Notes: generated from the sequence alone by a model not told the origin. A stretch of 64,000 nt of DNA from Rhipidocladum racemiflorum (GCA_036346355.1 CM070572.1:2425001-2489000); one strand, 5' to 3'. Positions 1 to 10,018 are shown, numbered from the stretch's first letter. Program-made: numbers and translations.

Positions 1-122
1 AAATTTTCGTTCCTAAACAAACAACAACCGACTATTTATTTCTCATAAGTCTAAAGCAAGAATGAGCAAATATTCACATATTCAAGTATATTCAAGTTTG
101 ATATTATTTAATGCATAAATCC
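1..122. other. AT-rich flank, no gene seen
   Basis: AT-rich sequence left of the LINE target site. I see no ORF, repeat end or RNA gene. Together with the sequence after 40737 it is the original locus into which the LINE inserted. Confidence 0.5.
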
Positions 123-138
123 CTATCTTATAGATTTT
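123..138. repeat. Left target-site duplication of split LINE
   Basis: The 16-mer ctatcttatagatttt directly precedes the T-run that is the LINE poly(A) tail on the minus strand. The same 16-mer occurs at 40722-40737, directly outside the 5' end of the other LINE part. An exact 16-bp match at both outer edges is what target-primed LINE insertion produces. The last T residues may belong to the tail, so the duplication is 12-16 bp. Confidence 0.8.
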
Positions 139-1170
139 TTTTTCGAAATAAATGGCAGGAGCTCTGCCTATTCATTAAAGGAGAGGAAGGTACCAAGTTC
201 AGAAACACAAAACACAAAACACAACAGGGCCTGAGGAGCACAACCCAGGCAGGACAACGACTAGAGCTAACCTAGTCTCTTAGAAGCAAAAATAAACTCT
301 GCAACGCTTGCCTTGGCTCTATCTACTACTAATTGCACGGGGCTTGCCACGTCCTGGAAGATGCGCGCATTCCTCTCTTTCCAGAGGTTCCAAAACCCAA
401 AGATAATCAGCCCGTCGAAATCACGTCTTGCTTGGTGGAGGATCAAGGAGCGCCGGTGAAGCCACCAATCTTGAATTGTATTGTCGGCAGGGGGCTGGAA
501 GGTGAAACCTTGCGAGGGGAGGAGCAGGGCCCAGAAACTCGAGGCGAACTGACAAGATAGCATAATATGCAATGCAATTTCTTCCACGGCGTTGCACAGG
601 CAACAAGACTGTTGGTGCGGCCACCCTCTCCGTGACAGATTGTCCGCCGTTAGAAGGTCATTCTGTGACAAAGAAACAAGCAAAAAATTTGCATTTGTTC
701 TCCGTCTTTGCTCTCCAGATCAACTTGCCTGTTGCACTTGTAGTGGAGCCCAAGAATTGTGCCTGATAGGCCGACTTGGTAGAGAATTTACCGTCTGAAG
801 TCCAACGCCACACAATTTCATCTTGTCCTTCTTCCTGCAAGTGTACCTATTGTAACTTCTGCCAAAGGTTGAGGAATTGTTCAAGCTGATGGCTTGTACT
901 GATATTCGTCAGAGGTAGCATCCACGAGTTGTTTGTCAGTTCATGATGCACGGAATTGTTCCTTTTTTCACAAGCCGAAAGCATGAAGGGGCAATGTCCA
1001 TGGGGGCTTGACCTTGTAGCCAATGGGACGTCCAAAACCTGGCGATCTGCCCATTTCTTATAGTGATGTGAGTGCTAGCCTTGAAGAAATCCAAGTCACA
1101 GGTCCTGTAAGAGTTGTTCAAGTTACCCCAGTTGGAGTTCCCAACTGTCCACTGCCGCCATAGCCATCTC
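139..1170 (-). mobile_element. L1-type LINE, 3' part (RT C-terminus, zf-RVT, 3' UTR, poly-A)
   Basis: Read on the minus strand, 1170 down to 936 encodes the region after the RT palm of grass L1 elements (motif WLWRQW, then ITIRNGQIARFW). At 840-658 comes the start of the RNase H-like/zinc-binding domain (IVWRWTSDGKFSTKSAY), and at 683-267 the zf-RVT cysteine region (CCLCNAVEEIALHIMLSC) and the tail FWNLWKERNARIF. Frames change between these blocks and a stop interrupts them, so it is dead. The 3' UTR ends in a T-run at 135-143 on the plus strand, which is the poly(A) tail. The 5' end of this piece is cut at 1170, where truncated Copia LTR sequence begins. The rest of the same element is at about 37568-40721. 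Confidence 0.85.
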
Positions 1171-1766
1171 TTGGAGCTAGAGTGAAAAGCAAGTGTCATT
1201 CATTTCGAGCTTAAGAGTGTTCCTCCAAGATCGTTCAACCGTGCATTTGTTTCTCTTGGAGGTTGAAGGACTCCTAGACGGCTAGGTGTCGATCACGAGC
1301 TCCCAAGGATTGTGGGACGCCGTGAGAAGTTTGTGAAGGCCGGCTCCGCCTCCGAAAGGAAAGGAACCAATAGTGAAACCAAGCCTCAAGTGTGACCGAG
1401 GTTTGGGAGGAAAGGGTTGGAAAAGACCCGGCTCTTTGGAGCCTCCTCAACGGAGACGTAGGATTCCCTCAAGAATCCGAACTCCGGGATCAATTCCGTG
1501 TCATATTTTTCACTTTGCTCTAGCTTGTCTCCTTATTGTTTTGATCCAACCTTCTTATACTGTCTCTCAAGATTATTTCTTTCAGTTGTTAATTGTCCAG
1601 GTCAAAAGTCGATCGGACATTCCGAACTGGTATCGGAAGTTCCGATTACATCGGAAGTTCCGATCCAACACCGGAAGTTCCGACACTCTTTCCGCTGCGA
1701 CAAATTTAGTTTAAATTTTAAACTGCCTATTCACCCCCCCCTCTAGGCAACTTTCTCATCTTTTCA
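1171..1766 (+). repeat. Truncated 5' LTR of Copia element 1
   Basis: Matches 11027-11623 of the 3' LTR from ttggagctagag to the terminal tcttttca. It lacks the counterpart of 10032-11026, so U3 and the TATA box are gone. Differences are a T/A in gattatttcttt versus gattatttcatt, two bases in accggaagttcc versus accaaaagttcc, and one C in the C-run before ctctagg. It contains four quasi-palindromes at 1612-1683. Confidence 0.9.
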
Positions 1767-1768
1767 AT

Positions 1769-1780
1769 TGGTATCAGAGC
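1769..1780 (+). other. Primer binding site, initiator Met-tRNA, Copia element 1
   Basis: TGGTATCAGAGC starts two bases after the LTR end and is complementary to the 3' end of plant initiator Met-tRNA, the usual primer of plant Copia elements. Confidence 0.9.
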
Positions 1781-1818
1781 CGAACCTTCTCGAAGGCCTA
1801 ACCGCTTGAAGGAACGTG

Positions 1819-4089
1819 ATGGCCAACACCGGATTGAAGGTTGTCGTGTCGGGGGAAGAAGGTAGTCCAAAGGCCGGACATGGAACTCCCACGAAGACCA
1901 AGGAAGGTGACACCTCAACGTCATCGCAGGGAGCTCAAATTCCTTTTAATTACGAAAAATTAAATACTTCTTCTTCGCATTCCTATATTACTGTGCCCTC
2001 CGGGCGTGCACCATTTTTCGATGGCACGTACTATTCCGCTTGGAGGCACAAGATGAAAATGCATTTGATGTCACTCCATCCTAGTGTTTGGAAGATTGTT
2101 TGCACAGGTTTAGATATGCCGGAAGACGATATGGAGCTCACGCCGGAACAAGAGCAAAACATCCACCGCAATGCTCAAGCCGCAAGCGTGTTGCTTGGAG
2201 CGTTGAGTCCCGAGGAATTCAACAAAGTGGATGGCTTGGAAGAAGCCAAAGAGATATGGGACACACTCCAAGTTGCACATGAGGGTACATCAAGTGTAAG
2301 GGAGTCAAAGATTGAATTGCTAGAAGGCAAGTTGGGGAGATTCGTTATGAGTGATGATGAGACTCCGCAACAAATGTATGATCGCTTGATGATCCTCGTA
2401 AACAAGATAAGAGGGCTTGGAAGCAAGGATATGACGGACCACGTCGTGGTAAAAAGAATGTTGAGAGCCTTTGCTCCAAGGAACTCGACTCTCGTAACTC
2501 TTATACGAGAGCGAAAGGATTTCAAAAGGCTCACTCCAAATGACGTGCTTGGAAGAATTCTTTCACATGAGCTTATGGAGGAAGAAGCAAAAGAAGTAAA
2601 GAACCTTGCCAAGCAAAGCTCGAGCTCAAGACCGAAGCAAATAGCTTTGAAGGCAAGCAAAAAGGAAGAATCAACCTCAAGTGATGAAGAGGAAGATGAA
2701 AGTGAAGACGAAGAAGACTTGGCTCTATTTGTAAGGAAATTCAAAAAGTTCCTCAAGTATGATGGGTCAAGCAAGTACAAAAAGAACTACAACGACAAAT
2801 CAAGAAGAAAAACAAACACAAAGAGGGCTTGCTATGAGTGCGGTGAAGTTGGACACTTCATCGCCGATTGTCCAAAGAAGAACAACAACCAAAATGTGAA
2901 CAAGAAGAATGAGCCGCTCAAGAAGAACAAGACGTACAAGAAGAAGTACTCGGGGCGAGCTCACATTGGAGAAGAATGGGATTCAAACGACTCCGACTCC
3001 GACACCGACGATGAAGGAGTCGCCACCCTCGCCATAGAAGCCACTCCACCGACAAAGTCGCTATTCGGGGAATTGAGCGACAACGATTCCGACCACGACG
3101 CGCCTATTTGTCTTATGGCCAAAGGGCGCAAGGTAATGGCTAAAACCAAACCCCCAAGTAGCGATAGTGAATTAGAAAGCGATGATGATAATGATGATGC
3201 TCTATTTTGTGATTTGAGCAAATCGGCTATTGCTAAGATTCATAAGCTATTGAAAAGAATAGATAGCCAAGAGGAAACTCTCGAGAAGCAAGAGGAGTTG
3301 TTAATTTGTGAAAAGAAGAAAACTCTTGCTCTCGAGAAGATCCTCACTAAAGAAAAGGAGACTATTGAATTGTTAACCAAAAAGCTTGATTTGGCTAATA
3401 ATTCAATTGAAATGCTTAAGGGTTCAAATGAGTCACATCAAGAGAATGTCATAAGTCTGGAAAACAATCTACAAGCTCTTGAAGTGCAAATTGAATCTCT
3501 TAACGATATTAACTCTCCAATTGTTGATTCTCAATTAGCATCTATTCCTTCCACTAGCAATGGTTGCTCTCGTTGCTATAATGTCGATGTTAATGCTTGC
3601 ACTACTAACTCCCAATTCATGCAAGTATTAAAAAGCGAAAACGAGAGACTAAGTGCCTTGGTAAGGTACGGTTGCATGAAAACTTATCAATCCAAGGATG
3701 CCTTATATAAGACCATAAATGGTCGAGGAAACAAAAACAAAGAAGGGCTAGGATATGATAAGAATGAATGCAAAAGAAATGACCGTGTGGTGGTAAGAGG
3801 TAAGGAATGCATCCAGTTTGTCAAAGGAAATGACAAACAACCATTGACCACCACACATGTCATCAAGACCAGGCAAGAATCTAAGAAGCATCTTCAACAT
3901 CATGCATCTCATTCTATTCACTTTGCTTCTTATATGTTGAAGAGAAATCACCGCGGTAAAGTGATTGCTCATTTTGTCGGTGCCCACAACTCTAGTGAAA
4001 AGAGTAAGAAAAAGGTGTGGGTACCAAAAGTTTTGATCACTAACATGCAAGGACCCAAAAGGATTTGGGTACATAAAAACAAAGTCTAA
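1819..4089 (+). CDS. Copia gag polyprotein (756 aa)
   Basis: Capsid/nucleocapsid protein that packages the element RNA in cytoplasmic virus-like particles. The ATG at 1819 is taken as start; the GTG before it is not needed. Residues about 45-260 carry the UBN2-type Copia gag fold (FFDGTYYSAWRHKMKMHLM, then ALSPEEFNKVDGLEEAKEIW and a long helical stretch). An acidic Ser/Glu-rich linker follows, then a CCHC zinc knuckle with CYECGEVGHFIADC around residue 340. The C-terminal half is acidic and then coiled-coil-like (Glu/Lys/Leu-rich, about residues 470-585). At over 750 residues it is long for Copia gag but fits the SIRE lineage. The ORF is uninterrupted and ends at TAA 4087-4089; pol follows in another frame. 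Confidence 0.88.
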   Translation: MANTGLKVVVSGEEGSPKAGHGTPTKTKEGDTSTSSQGAQIPFNYEKLNTSSSHSYITVPSGRAPFFDGTYYSAWRHKMKMHLMSLHPSVWKIVCTGLDMPEDDMELTPEQEQNIHRNAQAASVLLGALSPEEFNKVDGLEEAKEIWDTLQVAHEGTSSVRESKIELLEGKLGRFVMSDDETPQQMYDRLMILVNKIRGLGSKDMTDHVVVKRMLRAFAPRNSTLVTLIRERKDFKRLTPNDVLGRILSHELMEEEAKEVKNLAKQSSSSRPKQIALKASKKEESTSSDEEEDESEDEEDLALFVRKFKKFLKYDGSSKYKKNYNDKSRRKTNTKRACYECGEVGHFIADCPKKNNNQNVNKKNEPLKKNKTYKKKYSGRAHIGEEWDSNDSDSDTDDEGVATLAIEATPPTKSLFGELSDNDSDHDAPICLMAKGRKVMAKTKPPSSDSELESDDDNDDALFCDLSKSAIAKIHKLLKRIDSQEETLEKQEELLICEKKKTLALEKILTKEKETIELLTKKLDLANNSIEMLKGSNESHQENVISLENNLQALEVQIESLNDINSPIVDSQLASIPSTSNGCSRCYNVDVNACTTNSQFMQVLKSENERLSALVRYGCMKTYQSKDALYKTINGRGNKNKEGLGYDKNECKRNDRVVVRGKECIQFVKGNDKQPLTTTHVIKTRQESKKHLQHHASHSIHFASYMLKRNHRGKVIAHFVGAHNSSEKSKKKVWVPKVLITNMQGPKRIWVHKNKV

Positions 4090-4102
4090 TGTGATCTTGT
4101 AG

Positions 4103-7100
4103 GATTATACCTCCGGGGGATCAAGTTGGGTGCTTGATAGTGGTTGCACAAACCACATGACCGGAGAAAAGAAAATGTTTTCATCTTTTGATGAAAAAGG
4201 GTCACAATATGAAAATATTGTGTTTGGTGACAATGGTAAAGGTGAGGTAATGGGATTAGGTAAAATTGCTATTTCTAATGATCATTCCATTTCAAATGTT
4301 CTATTAGTCAAATCTTTAAATTACAACTTGTTGTCCGTATCACAATTGTGTGAAATGGGCTACAATTGTCTATTTACTAATGTGGATGTGACCGTCTTTA
4401 GAAGAGACGATTCCTCAATTGCCTTTAAAGGTTATTTGAAGGGTAAGCTCTATTTGGTTGATTTCAATTCAAATAGCGCTAAACTTCAAACATGCTTGAT
4501 GGCAAAGTCTAGCATGAGTTGGTTGTGGCATCGCCGGCTAGCCCATGTTGGCATGAGAAATCTTGACAAACTTCTAAAAGGGGATCACATCATTGGTCTA
4601 ACCAATGTTGAGTTTGAGAAAAATAGAATTTGTAGCGCGTGTCAAGCCGGAAAGCAAGTTGGAGCGCGTCATCCCGCGAAGAACATCATGACGACGACAA
4701 AACCATTGGAGCTTCTACACATGGACCTCTTCGGACCTGTTGCTTATATAAGCATCGGAGGTAATAAGTATGGTTTAGTTATTGTTGATGATTTTTCTCG
4801 CTTCACGTGGGTATTCTTTTTGCAAGAGAAAAGTGAAACGCAAGGAATAATCAAGAAGTTTGCAAGAAGAGCCCAAAATGAATTCGAGTTGAGGATCAAG
4901 AAGATTCGAAGCGATAATGGAAGTGAATTCAAGAATACTCAAGTCGAAGAATTCCTTGATGAAGAAGGGATCAAGCATGAGTTCTCCGCTCCATACTCCC
5001 CTCAACAAAATGGAGTGGTAGAAAGGAAGAACCGGACTTTAATCGAGATGGCAAGGACAATGCTTGATGAATACAAGGTTTCCGACCATTTTTGGGCGGA
5101 AGCCGTCAACACCGCTTGTCATGCCATCAACCGATTATATCTCCACAAGATATTGAAGAAAACGGCATATGAACTCCTCACCGGTAACAAACCAAACATT
5201 TCATATTTTAGAGTTTTTGGTAGTAAATGCTTTATCCTAAACAAGAAGCCTAAGAACTCAAAATTCGCTCCAAAAATCGATGAAGGTTTCTTGCTAGGAT
5301 ATGGATCGAATGCTTACGCCTATCGCGTTTTCAACAAAACTTCGGGTTGTGTTGAAATAGCGAGAGACGTGACATTTGATGAATCTAACGGCTCTCAAGT
5401 AGAGCAAGTTGATTTAAATGTGCTAGAAAATGAGGAAGAACCAAGCATTGCAATCAAGAAGATGGCAATAGGTGAAGTGAGGCCGCAAGAAAAGGTACAA
5501 CAAGACAATTCATCTACACAAGTCGAGCCTCCTACTTCAAGCCAAAGTCAAGACATTCCTCTAGGGAGTACAAGCAAACTCGTGGAGGATGTCCAAGATG
5601 AAGACCTTGAACCAATCCAACATGTCTCTCAAATGCCACATCCAAGGGTGCATCAAAGTATCCAAAGAGATCACCCTGTCGATAATATCCTTGGTGATAT
5701 CCAAAAAGGGGTAACTACACGCTCTAGAGTAGCTAATTTTTGTGAATTTTACTCATTTGTGTCTACTTTGGAACCTTTGAAGGTTGAAGATGCACTAAGA
5801 GATCCGGATTGGATAATGGCTATGCATGAAGAGCTTAACAACTTCGTTAGAAACAAAGTATGGTCACTAGTGGAAAGGCCTAATCAAAACGTGATTGGAA
5901 CCAAATGGGTCTTCCGCAACAAACAAGACGAGAACGGAGTTGTCACAAGAAATAAAGCTCGGTTGGTAGCTCAAGGATTCACTCAAATTGAAGGTTTGGA
6001 TTTTGGTGAGACTTATGCTCCAGTTGCTAGATTAGAATCAATTCGTATATTAGTTGCATTTGCTACTCACCATGATTTCAAGCTTTATCAAATGGACGTC
6101 AAGAGTGCTTTCCTAAATGGTCCAATCGCCGAATTGGTCTACGTTGAGCAACCGCCGGGAATGGAGGATCATAAGAACCCTTCTCACGTCTACAAACTCC
6201 ATAAGGCGCTCTACGGGCTTAAGCAAGCACCTAGAGCATGGTATGAATGCCTTAAGGATTTTCTTATTAAAAAAGGTTTCGAAATTGGTAAAGTCGATCC
6301 TACTCTCTTCACAAAATATGTTGATAATGATTTATTTGTGTGCCAAATATATGTCGATGACATTATATTTGGATCCACTAATAAAAACTTTTGTGAGGAA
6401 TTTAGTAGGTTGATGACGAAGAGATTTGAGATGTCAATGATGGGTGAATTGAAGTTCTTTCTTGGATTTCAAATCAAACAACTCAAGGAAGGGACGTTCT
6501 TATGTCAAACAAAGTACATAAAGGATATGCTGAAGAAGTTTGATATGGAGAACGCCAAGCCAATTCATACACCAATGACTACTAATGGACATCTAGGTCT
6601 AAATGAAGAAGGTAACCCTGTGGATCAAAAGGTATATCGATCCATGATAGGTTCATTGCTTTACCTTTGTGCATCTAGGCCTGATATTATGCTTAGTGTT
6701 TGTATGTGTGCAAGATTTCAAGCCGCTCCGAGAGAGTGCCACCTAGTAGCCGTGAAAAGAATTCTTAGATATTTAGTTCACACACCTAGTTTAGGGCTTT
6801 GGTATCCTAAAGGATCAAAATTCGATTTGATTGGTTATTCGGATGCTGATTATGCGGGTTGCAAAGTGGATAGAAAAAGCACTTCGGGGACTTATCAATT
6901 TCTAGGTAGATCACTAGTGTCTTGGTCCTCAAAGAAACAAAATTCAGTTGCTTTATCCACCGCGGAAGCCGAATACATTGCCGCAGGAAGTTGTTGTGCA
7001 CAATTGTTATGGATGAGGCAAACCTTGAAGGATTTTGGTTTTTGTATGGAAAAGGTACCACTCTTATGTGACAATGAGAGTGCGATCAAAATAGCCAACA

Positions 7101-7303
7101 ATCCCGTTCAACACTCTCGGACCAAGCACATAGATATCCGACACCACTTCCTTAGAGATCACTCTCTTAAGGGAGACATAGATATTACCTATGTGAGAAC
7201 CGAAAAACAATTGGCCGATATCTTTACCAAACCTTTAGATGAGAAGCGCTTTTGCGAGCTTAGAAGTGAGCTAAATGTCCTAGACTATCGGAATGTGTCT
7301 TGA
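4103..7303 (+). CDS. Copia pol polyprotein (PR-INT-RT-RNase H), no ATG
   Basis: Open from just after a TAG near 4100; the first residues are DYTSGGSSW with no ATG, so expression needs recoding or a fusion with gag. Protease: VLDSGCTNHMTG. Integrase: HHCC zinc finger (WHRRLAHVG ... CSACQAGK), then the catalytic core with MDLFGP, IRSDNGSEF and SPQQNGVVERKNRT. Reverse transcriptase: ARLVAQGFTQ, QMDVKSAFLNG, KALYGLKQAPRAWY and the catalytic YVDDIIFGS. RNase H: YSDADYAGC, STAEAEYIA and SRTKHIDIRHHF. Integrase before RT defines Ty1/Copia. About 1,060 codons are uninterrupted and all catalytic motifs look present, so the protein should be functional if expressed. Its frame differs from gag and a stop separates them. 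Confidence 0.92.
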   Translation, partial: DYTSGGSSWVLDSGCTNHMTGEKKMFSSFDEKGSQYENIVFGDNGKGEVMGLGKIAISNDHSISNVLLVKSLNYNLLSVSQLCEMGYNCLFTNVDVTVFRRDDSSIAFKGYLKGKLYLVDFNSNSAKLQTCLMAKSSMSWLWHRRLAHVGMRNLDKLLKGDHIIGLTNVEFEKNRICSACQAGKQVGARHPAKNIMTTTKPLELLHMDLFGPVAYISIGGNKYGLVIVDDFSRFTWVFFLQEKSETQGIIKKFARRAQNEFELRIKKIRSDNGSEFKNTQVEEFLDEEGIKHEFSAPYSPQQNGVVERKNRTLIEMARTMLDEYKVSDHFWAEAVNTACHAINRLYLHKILKKTAYELLTGNKPNISYFRVFGSKCFILNKKPKNSKFAPKIDEGFLLGYGSNAYAYRVFNKTSGCVEIARDVTFDESNGSQVEQVDLNVLENEEEPSIAIKKMAIGEVRPQEKVQQDNSSTQVEPPTSSQSQDIPLGSTSKLVEDVQDEDLEPIQHVSQMPHPRVHQSIQRDHPVDNILGDIQKGVTTRSRVANFCEFYSFVSTLEPLKVEDALRDPDWIMAMHEELNNFVRNKVWSLVERPNQNVIGTKWVFRNKQDENGVVTRNKARLVAQGFTQIEGLDFGETYAPVARLESIRILVAFATHHDFKLYQMDVKSAFLNGPIAELVYVEQPPGMEDHKNPSHVYKLHKALYGLKQAPRAWYECLKDFLIKKGFEIGKVDPTLFTKYVDNDLFVCQIYVDDIIFGSTNKNFCEEFSRLMTKRFEMSMMGELKFFLGFQIKQLKEGTFLCQTKYIKDMLKKFDMENAKPIHTPMTTNGHLGLNEEGNPVDQKVYRSMIGSLLYLCASRPDIMLSVCMCARFQAAPRECHLVAVKRILRYLVHTPSLGLWYPKGSKFDLIGYSDADYAGCKVDRKSTSGTYQFLGRSLVSWSSKKQNSVALSTAEAEYIAAGSCCAQLLWMRQTLKDFGFCMEKVPLLCDNESAIKIANNPVQHSRTKHIDIRHHFLRDHSLKGDIDITYVRTEKQLADIFTKPLDEKRFCELRSELNVLDYRNVS

Positions 7304-8164
7304 AAGACTGCACTCATTGACTGCTGCTAACTTGCTCAATTTCGAAATAAAATGATTGAAAAAGTTATTGAGTGAATTTCAAAAGTGTTTTAGTTGGATC
7401 TTAATCTCGGATCAATTCACTTGTAATCATAGTTTTGATTACTTGGATGCTTACTGATAACAAGTGGAATGATCCTCCTTAAGTTCACATGACTCAGAGT
7501 TTTCAATCCTCACTCAATTCCTTGTTTCTCTCTCTGATTGCTGGAAAAATCAACTCATCGGAACATCCGATCCAATCATCGGAATATCCGATGTCTGGCA
7601 GTTCTTCCACATCGGAACTTCCGATGTGATATCGGAACTTCCGATGTGGCCTCCGCACTTAAAAAGTGCCCGTACCCTTTCACTTTCTTTTGTCCTTTTC
7701 CTCGTGTCTCTTTAGCCTCTCCTTCCCTTTTCATCTTTGTGCCGTTATCGGAGATTCCGACCTCTCGGAACTTCCGATCTTCGCTTGGGAAGGACTTCAT
7801 CTTCAAGAGAACCGATCTCTCCGCGCGATTTCTCCTCGTTCTTCGCGAGGTAAACCCTAGGGCTCAATTCTTTCCTTTTGAATCTAGGGCATCCTTTTGA
7901 GAAATCGTTTTGGTGAACTTGGTCATCTATTCCTTTGGCTCAAGTCTGTTAAATTCCATCTTTTTCCATCGGTTGGTTTGGGAGAAAAGTTGTGTTGATC
8001 TAGATCCGTAGACATCGGACATTCCGATCGAGAATATCGGAACTTCCGACCACATGTCGGAACTTCCGATGTGAAATCGGAACTTCCGATGTCAACAGAA
8101 TGAAAATCAATCCTATGCTGTTTCTCTCGTTAGCTTAATCGATTCCGCTCTTGTCCTTAGATCA
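7304..8164 (+). other. Copia pol-ORF3 spacer/ORF3 leader with palindromes and putative intron
   Basis: No credible protein here. Ten quasi-palindromes of the tcggaaNttccga type lie at 7556-7648, 7746-7778 and 8013-8091. A donor-like site, cgcgag/gtaaaccctag, sits at 7849/7850. A pyrimidine-rich acceptor, cgctcttgtccttag, ends at 8160, four bases before the ORF3 ATG. The resulting 311-bp intron looks like a plant 5'-UTR intron. This is inference from consensus only. Confidence 0.5.
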
Positions 8165-9628
8165 ATGGATCCCAGTCAAGGTGGCTCTCAGCCCCCAGCA
8201 GACCCAGCAGGGGTGGGCTCCAAAAGGCCAAGGCAGACTCCGACAGGAATGAGAACCAAAAAGGCTGCGGGTAGAGGAAGAGGTAGAGGCAGTGGAGGTC
8301 CAGGGATCCAGATTTGTGACCCTCCATCTGATCCTCCGGCTCAGACCGTGAATGTTCCCAGAGGAGCGCCCTTGCCTTCTAGGAAAGGCAAAGCTGTGGC
8401 AGGAGCTTCTCAACCTCAACCAGTTCCAGACCCAGCAGTTCCAAGGCTCAGGCAGCCAGAGAGAAATCCTCGTCTCAAGAGGAAACCCATGAGCTACAAA
8501 GGAAAAGCCGCCAAAGTGCGCGAAGCCAGAGAGCAGAACCCCAGAGTAGAAGCACAGTTCTCGACTGACTATCGCTTCTGGACTTTCTTTCAGCAGGATT
8601 TCTATGAGTCTATCATTCTGGCCAGGAAGAATCCAGTAATTCTGATGCAGTGGGTTGACTGGGACTATATGGCCGCAGCTGATGATGCCACTTTCACAGA
8701 GGTCATTGCTGCTTGTGAGAGAACTGGGACTAAGAGGATAATGAGCTTTCAGCATGACTGGAATGTTGAGATTATTGCTCAGTTCTACTCCACTCTATAC
8801 ATCTCCAAGGACAGAGTTTCCACCTTGCACTGGATGACAGAAGGAGCTTGGTATGAGATTTCATATGTGAACTTTGCTCGTTGTCTTGGATTCACCGAAG
8901 CTGACTGTCGTGACAAGGATCAAATTCACAATGAAGCCTCGCTCGGTGCCTCCAACCTGAACTTTCTTTATGATGAAGATGCAGACTTTGAGGAGGGAAG
9001 CACTAAAGGCATGAAGCCTTTCTTTGCCTGTCTCAACAGGCTTTTCAGGAAGACGCTGGCTCCCAAAGAAGGTGATGCCTCTCACATTCTGTCTTTTTCA
9101 AGGAATCTGCTGAGTAGGATGAGGGAGGGACAGCGTCCTTTTGATGTGTTTGATTTCATATGGAATGAGATCCGCTTGACAGCTCAGGAGCCGAAGAGAA
9201 GCTGTGGGTATGCTCCATTCATCATGCATATGATTGAGCACATTACTCACCAGCATTTTGAGTATGATACTAAGCACACAGGAGTGCAGATCAGGGCGAT
9301 CAAGGCCCCAGCTCAGCCTGCTAGGCGATCGACTAGAGGTGCTGCTACCTCCTCCTCCACAGCTCCTCCTGCTGCAGCCTCTAGTGGATCATCCTCTCCA
9401 ATCCTCCGCGCCTTGAAGTCCATCTTTGTCCTGTGCAAGGGCAATGCAGCAGCGCACAAGAAGAACACCAAGAGACTAAAAGACATTCAGAGGCATCTGA
9501 ATCTGGAGTGTTCAGAGGATGAGGAGAGCGATGAGGAAATCGAGGATCCGTTTGCTCCTGCGACCGCAGCTTCAGATGAGGACGATGAGGAGTCCGGCTC
9601 TGATGCTGCTTCCGAGGAGTCGGACTAG
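8165..9628 (+). CDS. Copia ORF3, 487-aa protein of unknown function
   Basis: An intact sense-strand ORF between pol and the 3' LTR, where SIRE-type elements carry an extra (often called env-like) gene. No signal peptide or membrane helix is visible, so an envelope role is not supported. Residues 1-125 are basic and Gly/Pro-rich (GRGRGRGSGG, several Lys-Gly-Lys patches), suggesting nucleic-acid or nuclear binding. Residues about 130-370 form a globular, Trp/Phe-rich block with motifs FWTFFQQDFYESI, HDWNVEIIAQFYSTLYI and LHWMTEGAWYEIS. From memory these resemble the conserved domain called putative plant transposon protein; I could not check this. Then comes a Ser/Ala linker, and residues about 455-487 are strongly acidic (SDEDDEESGSD). 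The ATG follows a splice-acceptor-like sequence. Function unknown. Confidence 0.8.
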   Translation: MDPSQGGSQPPADPAGVGSKRPRQTPTGMRTKKAAGRGRGRGSGGPGIQICDPPSDPPAQTVNVPRGAPLPSRKGKAVAGASQPQPVPDPAVPRLRQPERNPRLKRKPMSYKGKAAKVREAREQNPRVEAQFSTDYRFWTFFQQDFYESIILARKNPVILMQWVDWDYMAAADDATFTEVIAACERTGTKRIMSFQHDWNVEIIAQFYSTLYISKDRVSTLHWMTEGAWYEISYVNFARCLGFTEADCRDKDQIHNEASLGASNLNFLYDEDADFEEGSTKGMKPFFACLNRLFRKTLAPKEGDASHILSFSRNLLSRMREGQRPFDVFDFIWNEIRLTAQEPKRSCGYAPFIMHMIEHITHQHFEYDTKHTGVQIRAIKAPAQPARRSTRGAATSSSTAPPAAASSGSSSPILRALKSIFVLCKGNAAAHKKNTKRLKDIQRHLNLECSEDEESDEEIEDPFAPATAASDEDDEESGSDAASEESD

Positions 9629-10018
9629 TCTCCTCTTTCTCCTTTCTGGTGCTTGATGCCAAAGGGGGAGAAGAGAAAGAAAGCTTACCTCGTTTTATCA
9701 TCCTTCGATTAGTTTCGTTTCCAAACTTTGTTATCATGTGAACTTGGGACTTGTTTCTCTTGATAGTATGCTTTACTTATGCTCCGATGGATGATTGTTA
9801 CTATGGATGTTTTAAAATTAATGGTCATTCAAATGTTAGCTTCCATAGTGCTTGTTTCATTATATACTCAGTTTTAGGGGGAGCTCCTGCAAAATTCCTC
9901 TCAAAATTGTGCATTTGCGATATTTTCCTGTCCATTGCACATCTTCAGGGGGAGCTCAACCAAATTCTCTTAATATCCTTTTATCTGTAAGCTTTAATCG
10001 AGTTGTCATCAATCACCA
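9629..10018 (+). other. Copia 3' untranslated region with repeated PPT-like G-runs
   Basis: No ORF of note. Polypurine-like motifs occur at about 9660 (aaagggggaga), 9874 (tagggggagctc) and 9948 (cagggggagctc), before the true tract at 10019. Confidence 0.6.

Noticed and set aside
1373..1714. 113-aa ORF, repeated at 11229-11570
   Set aside because: Identical because it lies in the two LTR copies; it reads through quasi-palindromes and has no coding signature.
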